Source: CAVVFX01 sp963747535
Lineage (GTDB): Bacteria > Acidobacteriota > Terriglobia > Bryobacterales > Bryobacteraceae
DNA: 47,842 nucleotides
Assembly: GCA_963747535.1 (NCBI GenBank)
Contig: CAVVFX010000024.1
Span: forward strand, 1-47,842
Reading direction: 5' to 3'
Numbering within the stretch: position 1 is the first letter of the stretch; each line of letters starts with the position of its first letter. The position numbers and the translations under genes are program-made. The notes under the pieces are model-generated. The model did not search any database and was not told where the DNA came from. It was given only the letters and a program-made list of their open reading frames with translations. Shown here in pieces: positions 18,603-27,635 of the stretch.

Positions 18603-19526
18603 TTACTTCTTCACGAGCTTTCTCACGTTGGTCCCGTTCACTTCGCCCACGTAAATGGCGCCGCTGGAATCAACGGTCACGGCTGTCGGATTGCCAAGCC
18701 CGTCGATCTTATCCAGCACCTTGCCGTCTTTTGTGCTGGCGATCAGCAGGCAGTTGTTCGCGGTCCCATCGACGACGTAAATCAGGTCGCCTTTGATGAA
18801 CAAGCCCCACGGCGTGCCGAAGTTGGTCCACTGATTCAGGAATTTGCCGTTCTGATCGAAAATCTGGATGCGGTTGTTCGAGCGATCGGCCACGTAAACG
18901 CGGCCCTTGCCATCGATCGCGATACTGTGAGGCACGTTGAACTGGCCCGGACCGGTCCCTTTGCCGCCCCACCATTTGATGAACTTGCCATTCTTGGAAA
19001 ACTTCACGACACGCGTGTTGGGGCCTTCGCCGTCGGCGATGAAAATGTCGCCGTTCTTCGCCACCGCAACGTCGCCCATGCCGTTAAAGGTATCCTGCGA
19101 GGTGTTGTCGCCGGTGACGCCTTTCTTGCCGAGCGTCATCAGCAACTTACCGTCGGAGCTGAATTTGAAGGCCTGCATGTTCCCGCGGTCGGTAACCCAG
19201 ACATACCCGAAACGATCGACACGCAAAAAGTGCGTGGTCTTAAACATGCCTTGGCCCCACGCCCGGAGAAATTTCCCGTTGCGGTCAAAGACCATAATCG
19301 GCATGGCTTGGTTGCGATGCAGCACGTAAACGTTGTCGTGCGCGTCCACGTCCACGCCGGTCGCCGACCCCCATTTTGTGACACCGGGTGGGAATTGCGC
19401 CCAATTTTCGACGACTTGATAGTGACTTTCCGCCGCCTGCGCTCGCACCGTGTGGATAGTGGCCGCAGCCGCAAACGCGACGACTATTGCGGCTACGGCT
19501 GTAAGGTTGTTAAATCTGAGGGTCAT
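18603..19526 (-). CDS. Secreted NHL-repeat beta-propeller protein
   Basis: A 307-aa protein with a Sec signal (AAIVVAFAAAATIHTVRAQA) followed by about six NHL blades. Recognisable blades include ATGVDVDAHDNVYVLHRN, FLRVDRFGYVWVTDRGN, VAVAKNGDIFIADGEG, SIAIDGKGRVYVADRSNNRI and PTAVTVDSSGAIYVGEVNG. The fold is a six-bladed propeller of the same broad group as peptidyl-alpha-hydroxyglycine lyases, but I cannot confirm catalytic residues; it may be a binding scaffold. AAGGAA lies upstream of the ATG. It follows the peroxiredoxin gene by about 39 nt and is the third gene of the leftward sulfur/peroxide operon. Confidence 0.9.
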   Translation of the reverse strand: MTLRFNNLTAVAAIVVAFAAAATIHTVRAQAAESHYQVVENWAQFPPGVTKWGSATGVDVDAHDNVYVLHRNQAMPIMVFDRNGKFLRAWGQGMFKTTHFLRVDRFGYVWVTDRGNMQAFKFSSDGKLLMTLGKKGVTGDNTSQDTFNGMGDVAVAKNGDIFIADGEGPNTRVVKFSKNGKFIKWWGGKGTGPGQFNVPHSIAIDGKGRVYVADRSNNRIQIFDQNGKFLNQWTNFGTPWGLFIKGDLIYVVDGTANNCLLIASTKDGKVLDKIDGLGNPTAVTVDSSGAIYVGEVNGTNVRKLVKK

Positions 19527-19565
19527 CGCTTTCCTTGAAATTTCTCGTGATGGCCGGCGGTGCCG

Positions 19566-20225
19566 CTACTTCGGTTGGGCGACAATCCGAAGGTAAGGCT
19601 TGGGCGATCTCCAGCCATCGGGGTATTTTTGTTTGGCTTCGTCGTCCGATACCGCCGGCACGATGATCACATCTTCGCCGTGCTTCCAGTTCACCGGAGT
19701 TGCGACTTTGTGGGCGGCCGTGAGCTGAATCGAATCGAGAACCCGCAGAACTTCGTCAAAGTTGCGGCCTGTGCTCATCGGGTAAATCAGCATCAGCTTG
19801 ATCTTCTTGTCGGGGCCGATCACGAATACGGTGCGTACCGTGGCATTGTTAGCCGCCGTGCGACCGTCGGACGTGGTTCCCGCATCGGCCGGCAGCATGT
19901 CATAGAGTTTCGCGACTTTGAGTTCCGTGTCGCCGATCATCGGATAGTTCACTCGGTGGCCCTGCGTCTCTTCTATGTCCGCCGCCCATTTTCCATGACT
20001 GGTGACCGGATCCACGCTCAGCCCGATAATCTTGCAGTTTCGCTTCGCGAATTCGGGTTGCAGCCCGGCCATGTAGCCGAGTTCGGTAGTGCAGACGGGG
20101 GTAAAGTCTTTGGGGTGTGAAAACAGGATGGCCCAGCCATTGCCGATCCATTGGTGGAAGTTAATGGGACCCTCGGTAGTCTCGGCGGAAAAATCAGGGG
20201 CTTCGTCATTGATGCGTAAACTCAT
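19566..20225 (-). CDS. 1-Cys peroxiredoxin (Prx6 family)
   Basis: A 219-aa cytoplasmic thiol peroxidase that reduces hydrogen peroxide or organic hydroperoxides. The active-site segment HPKDFTPVCTTELG places the peroxidatic Cys at residue 45. The Prx6-type C-terminal extension (DEAKQKYPDGWRSPKPYLR) is present and length is normal for the family. The second ATG at 20225 is preferred because GGAG lies six bases before it; the ATG at 20231 is too close. It sits 42 nt after the persulfide dioxygenase-rhodanese gene and 39 nt before the NHL gene, so persulfide and peroxide defence are probably co-expressed. Confidence 0.95.
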   Translation of the reverse strand: MSLRINDEAPDFSAETTEGPINFHQWIGNGWAILFSHPKDFTPVCTTELGYMAGLQPEFAKRNCKIIGLSVDPVTSHGKWAADIEETQGHRVNYPMIGDTELKVAKLYDMLPADAGTTSDGRTAANNATVRTVFVIGPDKKIKLMLIYPMSTGRNFDEVLRVLDSIQLTAAHKVATPVNWKHGEDVIIVPAVSDDEAKQKYPDGWRSPKPYLRIVAQPK

Positions 20226-20267
20226 GTTCATCTCCGTTTGTGATTGAATGTTGGTAACACCACAATA

Positions 20268-21731
20268 TCAGTGCGCGGTCGAGCGAGACTTAAGGCCGGA
20301 AGCGGTTCCGTCCGGCTGTACCGCGGGGTCAAGCTTAGCGAAAGATATCGGCAATTGTGCGGCATCCCAAGCCGCGAGGCCACCGGCGATCTCGATCAAG
20401 TGTGTGATCCCGCATTGATGCAGGATGCTGGCGGCGATCGAAGACCGGTAACCTCCCGCGCAATGGACGGCAATCCGGCGGCCGAGGGGGATTTCGGCGA
20501 TGCGCTCCTGCAAATGGTTGAGCGGCACGTTCACGCTGCCGTCGATGTGCCTCGCCGCCCACTCGCCCGGGCTCCTGACATCCAAAAGCAGCGGAGGATC
20601 CGCGCTCGCCAACTCCTCTGCCACCATCGGAGCGCTGACTCGCTCCGTCGGCCACACCAGGTCCGGTCTGGAGGCGAGAGCTTCCATGCCCCCTTCCAGA
20701 TAGCCTTTCACGTGATCGAAACCGATACGGCCCAGGCGCAGGGCAGCCTCCTGCTCGCGTCCCGGCTCTGCGATGATCACGATGGGTTTGGCGCGATCGA
20801 GTACGGTGCCGGCCCAGGTGGCGTATTGCCCTCCGAGTCCAACGTTGATGCTGCCGGCGAGGTGCCCCTTGGCATACTCGGCGGGATCACGGACGTCGAG
20901 GATCTGAGCACCTGCGTATCCCATCCGAAGGATCTCAGCGAGGTCGACGGGATGGAGAACCTGATCGAGATTCTTGTCCAGCGTGGCGTGCTCGCGAGTA
21001 TTCAGGATGGCATCGAAGGTGAAGTACGGTGGAGCGTCGGGTTGGTCGGCCGTGACGAGGCGAATGAACTCCTCTTTTGACACCGGCTGCAGGGCATAAT
21101 TCAAGCGCCGCTGATCTCCCAGCGAAGAGACGGTGTCGGAAGAAAGTTTTTTGCCGCAGAGGGAGCCGGCACCATGCGCCGGATAGACCAGGGTCTCGTC
21201 GGGAAGCGTCAGGAGTTTGTTGTTGAGTGAGTCGTAAAGGTGTGCGCCGAGGGCGCTCGCTGTCCACCCGAGCGAAGCCCGCAGGTCGGGGCGGCCAACA
21301 TCACCGATGAACAGCGTATCGCCCGTCAGTACGGCGTGAGGCTTAGCCCGGTCCTTTTGGAGATCGAACACCAGGATCGAAATGGACTCGATAGTGTGGC
21401 CAGGGGTTTCGAGGACCTGCAGGCGCAATCCCGGGAAGTCGAGCGTGTCGCCGTCCTTCATCGCCACAAAGGCGTATTCCGCCTGTGCGCGGGAGCCGAG
21501 ATGGATGGTCGCGGCACAGCGATCACGCAGTTCCAGATGGCCTGCGACGAAGTCGGCATGGAAGTGGGTGAGGAAGACGTGGCGGATCTGCAGGCCTAAT
21601 TCATCGGCTTCGGTCAGGTACTTCTGGATGTCGCGCTGCGGGTCGACGATAATGGCGGTCGAGCTGGCTTCGTCTCCGAGCAGATAGGATGCGTGGGCCA
21701 GGCAACCCAGATAGTACTGTTTCAGAATCAT
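20268..21731 (-). CDS. CstB-like persulfide dioxygenase-rhodanese fusion
   Basis: A 487-aa fusion. Residues 1-230 are an ETHE1-type metallo-beta-lactamase domain that oxidises glutathione or low-molecular-weight persulfide to sulfite. Metal ligands are visible in THFHADF (His56, His58, Asp60), PGHT (His112), TGDTLF (Asp138) and AHGAG (His186). Residues about 265-355 form a first rhodanese-like domain lacking the catalytic Cys (AEPGRE in its place). Residues about 365-465 form a second rhodanese with Cys424 in HCAGGYRS. This order, with an inactive then an active rhodanese, matches CstB of Staphylococcus. The product would couple persulfide oxidation with sulfur transfer to sulfite, giving thiosulfate. 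It is the first gene of the leftward operon with peroxiredoxin. I see no strong ribosome-binding site and no CstR-type repressor gene. Confidence 0.93.
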   Translation of the reverse strand: MILKQYYLGCLAHASYLLGDEASSTAIIVDPQRDIQKYLTEADELGLQIRHVFLTHFHADFVAGHLELRDRCAATIHLGSRAQAEYAFVAMKDGDTLDFPGLRLQVLETPGHTIESISILVFDLQKDRAKPHAVLTGDTLFIGDVGRPDLRASLGWTASALGAHLYDSLNNKLLTLPDETLVYPAHGAGSLCGKKLSSDTVSSLGDQRRLNYALQPVSKEEFIRLVTADQPDAPPYFTFDAILNTREHATLDKNLDQVLHPVDLAEILRMGYAGAQILDVRDPAEYAKGHLAGSINVGLGGQYATWAGTVLDRAKPIVIIAEPGREQEAALRLGRIGFDHVKGYLEGGMEALASRPDLVWPTERVSAPMVAEELASADPPLLLDVRSPGEWAARHIDGSVNVPLNHLQERIAEIPLGRRIAVHCAGGYRSSIAASILHQCGITHLIEIAGGLAAWDAAQLPISFAKLDPAVQPDGTASGLKSRSTAH

Positions 21732-21962
21732 AGGATAGCGGGCTTCTTTTCCTTCGGTCAGGTCACGGCTCCACTCATGATACCCAATGAGAAGAATCCC
21801 TCGCCGAAGTTACACGGTTCTTCTGGCGCAATGAATGTTATCAAACATGGATGCTTCGCGCAATCGATTTGATCCGTGGCTTTGGGCTTGGCTGCCACCC
21901 CGTGACCCAGACTTATCTCTTCGGCTTTATACTATTTCCTGATCTTCCAGGAGGATATCCAG
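21732..21962. promoter_or_regulatory. Divergent intergenic region
   Basis: This 231-bp stretch lies between the leftward persulfide operon and the rightward MBL-fold gene. TATACT (21928-21933) is a plausible rightward -10 box about 35 bp before the ATG, but no good -35 is seen. GGAGG just before the rightward start is a strong ribosome-binding site. Confidence 0.35.
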
Positions 21963-23117
21963 ATGTGCAGGCATGCTGTTACGCGACGTGACTTTTTTGA
22001 GCGGATGGCTTTCGGTTCGTTGGCGGGAGCCTCGATTTTGGACCTGGCGTGGCGACGCGCCGCGTGGGCGCAGGCCCTGGCCCCCGGTGCTGCCACCGAT
22101 CTTTTTGAGATCCAGAAGGTGGCGGAGGGAGTCTATTTCGCGTTCGCGCGGCCGCAGGCGGTGATCAATTGCAATGCCGCCGTATTTGTGAACTCAACCG
22201 ATGTACTAGTGGTGGATGCCCATTCGAAGCCTTCGGCGGCGGCGGGACTGATCGCGCAGATCAGGCAACAGATCACGACGAAGCCGGTGCGGTACCTGGT
22301 GGATACACATTTTCACTGGGATCACTCGCAGGGCAATGCCGGCTACCGCAATGCGTTCGGCCAGGACCTTAAGATCATTTCGAGCGACGCCACCAAAAAA
22401 CTGCAGGCGCAGTTCTCCCAGGCCCGGCTGCGTGAATCGTTAGATCCTCACGGTCATCCGTTCTCCGGGCAGCCGCATATCCCGGAGTTGCTCGACGCGG
22501 CGCGGCAGCAGTTGAGTGGGGCGGCCTCACCGGAGCAGAAAGCCCAGATCGCCGGCCGGATTCTTCAACTGGAGGCATTCCAACACGAGATGCAAAACTT
22601 TGCGCCCGTACTGCCGACCGTCACTTTCGACAAGACGTACGTGATCAAGGATAAGGCTCACGACCTCCACGTAGAGTTTCACGGGCGGGCCCATACGGCT
22701 GGAGACGTGGTCGTTTTTTGTCCGCAAAAGCGCGTGGTGGCGACCGGCGACATGGTCCTTGGCGGGCTTCCCTTCCTCGGCGACAGCTACCCGAAGGAAT
22801 GGCCGGCAACCATAGATTCGGTGTCGAAGTTGGCTTTCGATCATGTGGCCGGGGGACACGGCGCGGTGCAAAATGGGCGCCAACGCATGACCGGCCAGCG
22901 CAATTATATTGCAGAGTTGGCGGCGAGGGTGGATGCCGGCAAGAAGGCGGGAAAGTCGCTGAGCGAGATCCAGAACAGCATGCCGGTGGCGTCGATAAAG
23001 GCTTTGCAGGCCGATGGCTACGGCGAGTTGGTGCTTACACAACATGATGCGGCGGCGAGACAGGCAGCGGTGAACACCAATGTCGAGCATGTCTTCAATC
23101 GACTCGGGCAGAGCTGA
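21963..23117 (+). CDS. Tat-exported metallo-beta-lactamase-fold hydrolase
   Basis: A 384-aa protein. The Tat signal is VTRRDFFERMAFGSLAGASIL. The MBL core has the zinc motif THFHWDH (residues 115-121), GRAHTAGD, the Asp of VATGDMVLGG and a final GGHG. The C-terminal 80 residues form a helical extension. The fold hydrolyses ester, lactone, amide or similar bonds using two metals; the substrate is unknown. It resembles quinoprotein-relay-type or alkylsulfatase-like MBLs more than true beta-lactamases, so an antibiotic role should not be assumed. GGAGG lies eight bases before the ATG. It is a single gene divergent from the persulfide operon and is followed by a hairpin terminator. Confidence 0.9.
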   Translation: MCRHAVTRRDFFERMAFGSLAGASILDLAWRRAAWAQALAPGAATDLFEIQKVAEGVYFAFARPQAVINCNAAVFVNSTDVLVVDAHSKPSAAAGLIAQIRQQITTKPVRYLVDTHFHWDHSQGNAGYRNAFGQDLKIISSDATKKLQAQFSQARLRESLDPHGHPFSGQPHIPELLDAARQQLSGAASPEQKAQIAGRILQLEAFQHEMQNFAPVLPTVTFDKTYVIKDKAHDLHVEFHGRAHTAGDVVVFCPQKRVVATGDMVLGGLPFLGDSYPKEWPATIDSVSKLAFDHVAGGHGAVQNGRQRMTGQRNYIAELAARVDAGKKAGKSLSEIQNSMPVASIKALQADGYGELVLTQHDAAARQAAVNTNVEHVFNRLGQS

Positions 23118-23157
23118 GCCGCTGCCTGATACTGTGGGGCGGTCAATCTTGGCCGCG

Positions 23158-23174
23158 GCCGCTTTTCAAGCGGC
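23158..23174 (+). terminator. Hairpin terminator after MBL gene
   Basis: A perfect 7-bp stem GCCGCTT (23158-23164) and AAGCGGC (23168-23174) with a 3-nt loop, followed by the T-rich TCTTGCTTGT. It begins 41 bp after the MBL-fold stop codon. Confidence 0.55.
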
Positions 23175-23283
23175 TCTTGCTTGTGGGCGCAAATCTTCGC
23201 ACCAAGCCAAAGCTGGCTGAAAGCCGCGGCACGGTTTCGTCGGCGGATTGGAGAACAGTTTCAGGCGGGACTGTTGCATCCAA

Positions 23284-24567
23284 TCAAACGGCGGCACCAA
23301 CGTCTGTCTGGCGCCCCGGGATTCGGATCAGCTTGAGTATCGCGATCGCGGCGAACAATGGCACGATGCTGGCGACGACCAAAATTGGACCAAACGAATA
23401 ACGATCTGCAACGATGCCCGTGAGGTACGTCGCCGCAATGGTTCCCATGCCGGCTCCGGTGCCGCTCATGCCGCTGACGCTGGCGACACTACCGGGTGGG
23501 TAAATATCGGCGGGAAGGGTCAGGATCATCGTGGAAAATGCAGCATAAGCCAGTGTCGAAATCGAGAGCGAAACGACCAGCACCGCAAACCCGTTGACGA
23601 AGACGGGAATCGCGAGCGTAGCCATGCCCAACGCTCCGGCCATGCAGACTGCCTTGCGCGAGCGGTCGACGGTCCAGCCGCGGCGGATGAGGAAACTGGA
23701 AATGCCGCCGCCGGCGAAGTTGCCGACGTCCGCGGCCAGGAACGGGATCCAGAAGGCCAGCAAGCTGTCATTCGGCGAGTAGCCTTTGGATACCAGAAGG
23801 ATCGCGAGCCAGTCGGTTACGAAGAACCAGACGGGGTCAGTCAAAGCTTTGGAGACGATCACGCCCCAGGTCTGCGGCATGCGGAGAAGGGTCGAGTAAG
23901 GCAGTCGTGCCGCGGTATCGGTTGGGCTTTTGAGGGAAGCGCGGCCTTCCAGGATCAGCGCGCGTTCTTCGGCAGATAAGCGCGGATGGTCTTCGGGCTT
24001 GCGATAGATGGAGCGGAACAGTGGAATCCAGAGGAGGCCGAGCGCACCCGTTACGAGGAAGGCGGGACGCCAACCGCCGGTGGCATGATAGATCCAGTAC
24101 GCGAGGAATGGCGCGATCGCACCGCCAATCGACGAGCCGCTATCGAAGAGCGCCACAGCCCAGCCGCTTTCCGATCGCGGAAACCATTCAGCGACCGTCT
24201 TCGTTGCGCCGGGCCAGTTTGCGGATTCGCCTGCGCCGAGCAGGAACCGAAAAGTGCACAGGCTGCGCAGGCCGGAGGCCGTCGAAGCGAGCATGGCGGA
24301 GAGGGAATAGAACGCGACGGTGGAACTCAGTCCTTTGCGGATGCCGACGGTGTCGAGGAAGCGTCCGGAGGCCGTCTGGCCGAATGCGTACGCGACGCGA
24401 AACGAAATGACGAGCAGCGCAAAGGTCTGATTATTCCAGCCGAATTCATGCTTGATGTCGGGAGCCAGCACGCTGAGGGTCTGGCGGTCGATGTAATTGA
24501 TGACGGTCGAGAGGAACAGGACGCCGCCGATGTACCAGCGCAGGCCCTTGATCGGACGCTTGCTCAT
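23284..24567 (-). CDS. MFS transporter, anion:cation symporter type
   Basis: A 427-aa inner-membrane transporter with about 12 hydrophobic helices and a central cytoplasmic loop (RKPEDHPRLSAEERALI). The N-terminal VINYIDRQTLSVLAPDIKHEF and AYAFGQTASGRFLDTVGIRKG are typical of the ACS branch that includes hexuronate (ExuT) and galactonate carriers. A sugar acid or other organic anion is therefore the likely cargo; the exact substrate cannot be read. Its ATG overlaps the stop of the amidohydrolase gene as TAATG, so the two are translationally coupled. The amidohydrolase frame is broken upstream, which may or may not affect its expression. Confidence 0.93.
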   Translation of the reverse strand: MSKRPIKGLRWYIGGVLFLSTVINYIDRQTLSVLAPDIKHEFGWNNQTFALLVISFRVAYAFGQTASGRFLDTVGIRKGLSSTVAFYSLSAMLASTASGLRSLCTFRFLLGAGESANWPGATKTVAEWFPRSESGWAVALFDSGSSIGGAIAPFLAYWIYHATGGWRPAFLVTGALGLLWIPLFRSIYRKPEDHPRLSAEERALILEGRASLKSPTDTAARLPYSTLLRMPQTWGVIVSKALTDPVWFFVTDWLAILLVSKGYSPNDSLLAFWIPFLAADVGNFAGGGISSFLIRRGWTVDRSRKAVCMAGALGMATLAIPVFVNGFAVLVVSLSISTLAYAAFSTMILTLPADIYPPGSVASVSGMSGTGAGMGTIAATYLTGIVADRYSFGPILVVASIVPLFAAIAILKLIRIPGRQTDVGAAV

Positions 24568-26283
24568 TACTTGAGCCGATCGTATACGATCTTGCCGCCG
24601 ACCACGGTGCGCAACGCTTCGATGTTCTTGATATCGTCTTCAGGACATGTCGCGTAGTTCCGGGTGATCACCGCGAGATCCGCGAGTTTGCCGGGCTCGA
24701 TCGATCCCTTTTCTTTTTCCTCGAACATAAGATACGCGCCGTTCCAGGTCCACATTTTCAGGGCTTCCATGCGCGTGATGCGCTGCTCGGGATTCAGAAC
24801 CTTGCCATCCACCATCTTGCGCGTGACCGCGATCCACATCCCTAGAAAAGGATGATAAGGGTTGGTGGCTTCGCGAGGATCGAAGCGGATCATGTGATCG
24901 GAACCGCCGCCCACCACGATGCCCGCGTCGAACAGAGAACGCAGCGGCTGAAAATCTTTCATGCGCTCGGGACCGAAGACATCCTTGATCGCGGGACCAT
25001 CGAGATAGAGCCAGAACGGCTGGATGTCGTAAACCACGCCGAGCTTTTTGGAGCGCTCGATGGCTCGCGCGTTAGGGAAGTTGCCATGCGTAACGGTGAA
25101 GCGGCGATCGCCAATCGGAATGGTGCCATTGGCGTATTCGTAGGAGTCCAGAAGGACGTCGGTGGCGCCGCCGCCGGTAGTGTGCGCGGTCATCTGCCAG
25201 CCGAGTTCCGCGGCCGTCTTCGCCATTTCGAAGAGATTCTCTTTGGGGACGCTCAGGACGCCGCGGTAATTGGGATCGACGAAGCCGTAGATCTGCGTGT
25301 TGGGGCCATAGGGTTCGCGAAGGTACGCGGTGCCGATCAGGATGCCGCCGTCGGCTATGGTCTTGAGGGATCCGACGCGCACCCAATTGTCGCCCCAGCC
25401 GGTGGTGAACGGGATATGCTCGATCTCCGCTCGCACCTGCGCCGGGGTGCCTTGCGCCTGAATGAGATAAGTGATGAAGCTGCGGACAGTGAGCTCGCCG
25501 GATCGATAGAGAGTCTGATACGCACGGAACCCCTCGGGCCCTTCGGAGCGGTCGATGATACTGGTGATGCCGACCGAGTTGTAGCGCGCCAGCATGCTTT
25601 TCAGCGCCCACAAACGATCTTTCGCCGTGACCGGCCGTGAGCTGCGCACCGATTGCAACAGTTGCGGCGCACCGAGAATCAATCCCGTAGGTTCGCCCTT
25701 CGCGTCCTTTTCGATGCGGCCGTTATGCGGGTTGAGGCGTGTCGCGGGTGATGCCGAGTTTCTTGAGCAGGATCGAATTGACCACCGCCGCATATCCGTT
25801 ATCGGCGACAACTTCACGATTATTGGGTGCGGCCTCGTCCAGCTCGTAGCGCGTCGGATAGCGGTGATCGTTGAGTCGCGTCGAGTAGACTTTCGGCACG
25901 AAGATCAGGCGGCCGGGCGGGAGTTTTTTGTCCTGAGTTTGAATGTAATCTTTCAACTCGGCGATCGAGTGGACCAAAGGTACGGGACCGTCGATCTCGC
26001 TGAGCGCTGCCATGATGGGATGAACGTGGGTTTCGATGATTCCCGGCACCATGCACTTCCCGCCGAGATCGATCTTCTGCGTGCGTGGACCGGCGGTTTT
26101 GAGCACATCGGCGTTGGATCCGACAGAGACGAAACGGTCGCCGCGGATAGCGACGGCTTGGGCGGTTGGACGTGCCGCTGCCATGGTAATGATGGCAGCG
26201 TTGTAATAGATGACGTCCGGCGATTGGGCTAACGCCGGCACGGCTGAAAAGAGGATGAGCAGCAGGGTGCGGATGGTGGTCAT
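24567..26283 (-). pseudogene. Frameshifted YtcJ-type amidohydrolase
   Basis: An exported amidohydrolase-3 (YtcJ-like) gene split by one frameshift. The N-terminal part (from ATG 26283) has a Sec signal ending ALAQ, the strand IDLGGKCMVPG and the metal motif ETHVHP. It runs to GITRDTPQP and stops at about 25725. The C-terminal part continues from NPHNGRIEKDAKGEPTG at about 25740 in another frame. It includes VTHGNFPNA, IQPFWLYLDG, GGGSDHM and a C-terminal LADLAVI strand. Removing one base around 25731-25737 joins them as DTPNPHNGRIEKD, which matches the usual family sequence. The rest is about 570 aa and looks undamaged, so the lesion is recent or a sequencing error. It would hydrolyse an amide or related bond. 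The stop overlaps the MFS start. Confidence 0.85.
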
Positions 26284-26399
26284 GGCCTGTGGAGTGATTT
26301 TGCCACGATTCCTTCCCATATTGCACGTTCTTGCAAAGCAAACGCGTCGAAGTCTATGACATAATTGGGGCAAGCTCGGTTGCCGAGAGGGTATGAAAA

Positions 26400-27635
26400 A
26401 TGAGGAATGCGGCGCTGTTTATTCTCTTCGGAGCGATCGCCGGCGCTAACCTCACGGCCCAGGTCGGCGGCACTGGCGGGATGGGCGGGACCACGCCGAC
26501 TGCCGGCAGCGGCGGACAAACCAGCGTCCAGGCAATTCCCGGCTCTGGGGGCGGATCCCTGGGAACCAATGGCTCTCGACCCGTCTATATTTCCGGCAAA
26601 GTTGTCATTGAGGACGGCTCAGCGCCCCCGGAGAATATCACCATCCAGCGAGTCTGCAGCGGGATGTCCATGATCGTTGCATACACCGATTCCACCGGAC
26701 GCTTCAATTTTCAATGGGGCGACCGCAACATGATCGTCACTGACGCTTCCGACGCCGGCTCTGGTTCGGCCCGGAATTCCAACTCCGGGTACGGCGGTTC
26801 TCAGTCCGCCGGCGGCGCGAACGCCCTCGCTGCTGATCCATTCGGCAGCCGCATGATGAATTGCGAACTGCGCGCGAGCGCGGCCGGGTTTACCTCCGAC
26901 GCGATCAATCTGTTCAATCGCCGGACTAACGATAGTCCGGACGTTGGCGTGATCTTCCTGCATCGTATCGCGGGTGTCGAAGGATCGTCGATCAGCGTCA
27001 CGTCGATGATGGCTCCCAAAGAGGCCAGGAAAACCTACGAGCATGGCCTGCAGTCGATGTTAAAAAATAAGCCCAAGGATGCCGCGAAGGATTTCGAAAA
27101 AGCGGTTGCCATTTACCCTAAATACGCCGTTGCGTGGTTGAACCTGGGAAAGCTACGCCTTGAGCAGCAAGCCATCGAACCGGCCCGCGCCGCGCTGACC
27201 AAGGCCATGGAATCCGATCCGAAGCTGGTCGCGCCGTACGTGGAACTCGGTCTCCTCGCCGCGAAGGATGGGAAGTGGCAGGATTCCGGCAGGTATCTGG
27301 ATCGCGCTGTCGAACTGGATCCGGTGGACTTTCCGCAGGTTTGGTATGCCGATGCCGTCGCTCACTACAATCTCAAAAACTATGACGCGGCCGAGAAAGG
27401 CGCTCGCGCGGCAGTGAAACTGGACCCGCGTCACGCTAACCCTCGATCTGACTATCTGCTGGGACTCGTGCTCGCCGAGAAGCAGGATTACCAGAGTGCG
27501 GCGGCAGAGTTGACGACCTATATGAAGCTCGCGCCGAATGCGCCGGATCGCGCGCAGGTTAAAGATCAGCTTGTGACAACTCGAAAAGCTGCTGGGTGGG
27601 GCCAGCCAGGCGTCGGCTACGCAGCCCCCCGGTAA
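26400..27635 (+). CDS. Exported TPR protein with Gly-rich N-terminus
   Basis: A 411-aa protein. Residues 1-20 are a Sec signal. Residues 22-58 are rich in Gly, Ser and Thr and probably disordered. About 60-195 is a beta-rich region resembling a carboxypeptidase-regulatory or CnaB-like domain (VYISGKVVIEDGSAPP...YTDSTGRFNF). About 205-390 hold four or five TPRs (ARKTYEHGLQSMLKNKPKDAAKDFEKAVAIYPKY begins the array). The protein probably works as a periplasmic or envelope scaffold. GAGAGG is upstream of the ATG. It stands alone, divergent from the amidohydrolase gene. Confidence 0.9.
   Translation: MRNAALFILFGAIAGANLTAQVGGTGGMGGTTPTAGSGGQTSVQAIPGSGGGSLGTNGSRPVYISGKVVIEDGSAPPENITIQRVCSGMSMIVAYTDSTGRFNFQWGDRNMIVTDASDAGSGSARNSNSGYGGSQSAGGANALAADPFGSRMMNCELRASAAGFTSDAINLFNRRTNDSPDVGVIFLHRIAGVEGSSISVTSMMAPKEARKTYEHGLQSMLKNKPKDAAKDFEKAVAIYPKYAVAWLNLGKLRLEQQAIEPARAALTKAMESDPKLVAPYVELGLLAAKDGKWQDSGRYLDRAVELDPVDFPQVWYADAVAHYNLKNYDAAEKGARAAVKLDPRHANPRSDYLLGLVLAEKQDYQSAAAELTTYMKLAPNAPDRAQVKDQLVTTRKAAGWGQPGVGYAAPR

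Noticed and set aside
21963..23117. The MBL-fold protein as an antibiotic beta-lactamase
   Set aside because: The zinc motif is shared by the whole superfamily and the C-terminal helical extension is not typical of beta-lactamases.
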